Positions 48,881-48,972 of a stretch of 48,972 nt of DNA are shown piece by piece. Within the stretch, counting starts at the first letter, position 1. Every line of letters starts with the position of its first letter. This DNA is from Lachnospiraceae bacterium (lineage in GTDB: Bacteria; Bacillota; Clostridia; Lachnospirales; Lachnospiraceae), in assembly GCA_024690825.1 (NCBI GenBank), contig JAILOK010000026.1, positions 1-48,972 of the forward strand. Reading direction: 5' to 3'. The notes under the pieces were generated by a model. That model had not been told where the DNA came from. It was given only the letters and a program-made list of their open reading frames with translations, and ran no database searches. The position numbers and the translations under genes were made by a program.

Positions 48881-48972
48881 TCATATACATTTCCAATAAT
48901 CCACAAATTTCTCCGGTTCGGAATAATTCAGATATTCAAGCGAATAATAACGGTTCAGCAGATCCCGTTCTC
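48881..48972 (-). CDS. Partial gene, C-terminus only
   Basis: The minus strand from the window edge is open for 29 residues and reads ERDLLNRYYSLEYLNYSEPE, then KFVDYWKCI and a TGA at 48883-48881. The other two minus frames are closed early, and the composition (Tyr/Glu/Leu-rich) looks coding. The stop abuts the PLP gene stop with no intergenic base, convergently. Family not recognisable from this fragment. Confidence 0.55.
   Translation of the reverse strand, partial: ERDLLNRYYSLEYLNYSEPEKFVDYWKCI

Overview
The window looks like chromosome from a Gram-positive Clostridia bacterium, most likely Lachnospiraceae (Butyrivibrio-like). This is inferred, not searched. The evidence is the Firmicutes-style order rpmG-secE-nusG-rplK-rplA / rplJ-rplL-rpoB-rpoC / rpsL-rpsG-fusA-tuf, strong AGGAGG ribosome binding sites, TTGACA/TATAAT promoters, and an Ech-type energy-conserving hydrogenase with its own hyp genes.

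Region 1 (1-18.3 kb, almost all minus strand) is the transcription/translation supercluster. It begins at rpmG and runs down to tuf. Four promoters are readable: before rpmG, rplJ, rpsL and tuf. An L10-type leader with attenuator precedes rplJ, and a second attenuator lies between rplL and rpoB. A plus-strand CapA-like lipoprotein gene is inserted between rplA and rplJ. Beyond tuf, at the left edge, lies a lipoprotein gene broken by a stop codon and a frameshift.

Region 2 (18.3-31.2 kb) holds trpF (plus), then a long minus-strand operon: echABCDEF, hypF, hypC, hypD, hypE, two hypB paralogues and proC. hypA is divergent from echA. The products form a membrane-bound group 4 [NiFe] hydrogenase (ferredoxin/proton or Na+ coupled) plus the machinery for its NiFe(CN)2CO centre. 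The large subunit already ends at the position where processing normally cuts, and no maturation protease gene is present.

Region 3 (31.2-38.2 kb) holds a GH3 glycosidase gene followed directly by tRNA-Leu(UAG), a minus-strand spermidine/putrescine ABC importer (potABCD), and a divergent ThrH-type phosphatase gene. The potA and thrH promoters share one -35 element.

Region 4 (38.4-49 kb) is an envelope region. It holds an orphan FliD-like protein, UDP-galactopyranose mutase (glf) overlapping an O-antigen-polymerase-like gene, a large GT-C-like membrane protein, and a 906-residue protein that joins a YidC/Oxa1-like domain to an alkaline-phosphatase/sulfatase-fold domain. The last is translationally coupled to a HisC/CobD-like PLP enzyme. 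This fusion pair is the best candidate in the window for an undescribed system, possibly one that modifies surface glycans or lipids. A partial minus-strand gene closes the window.
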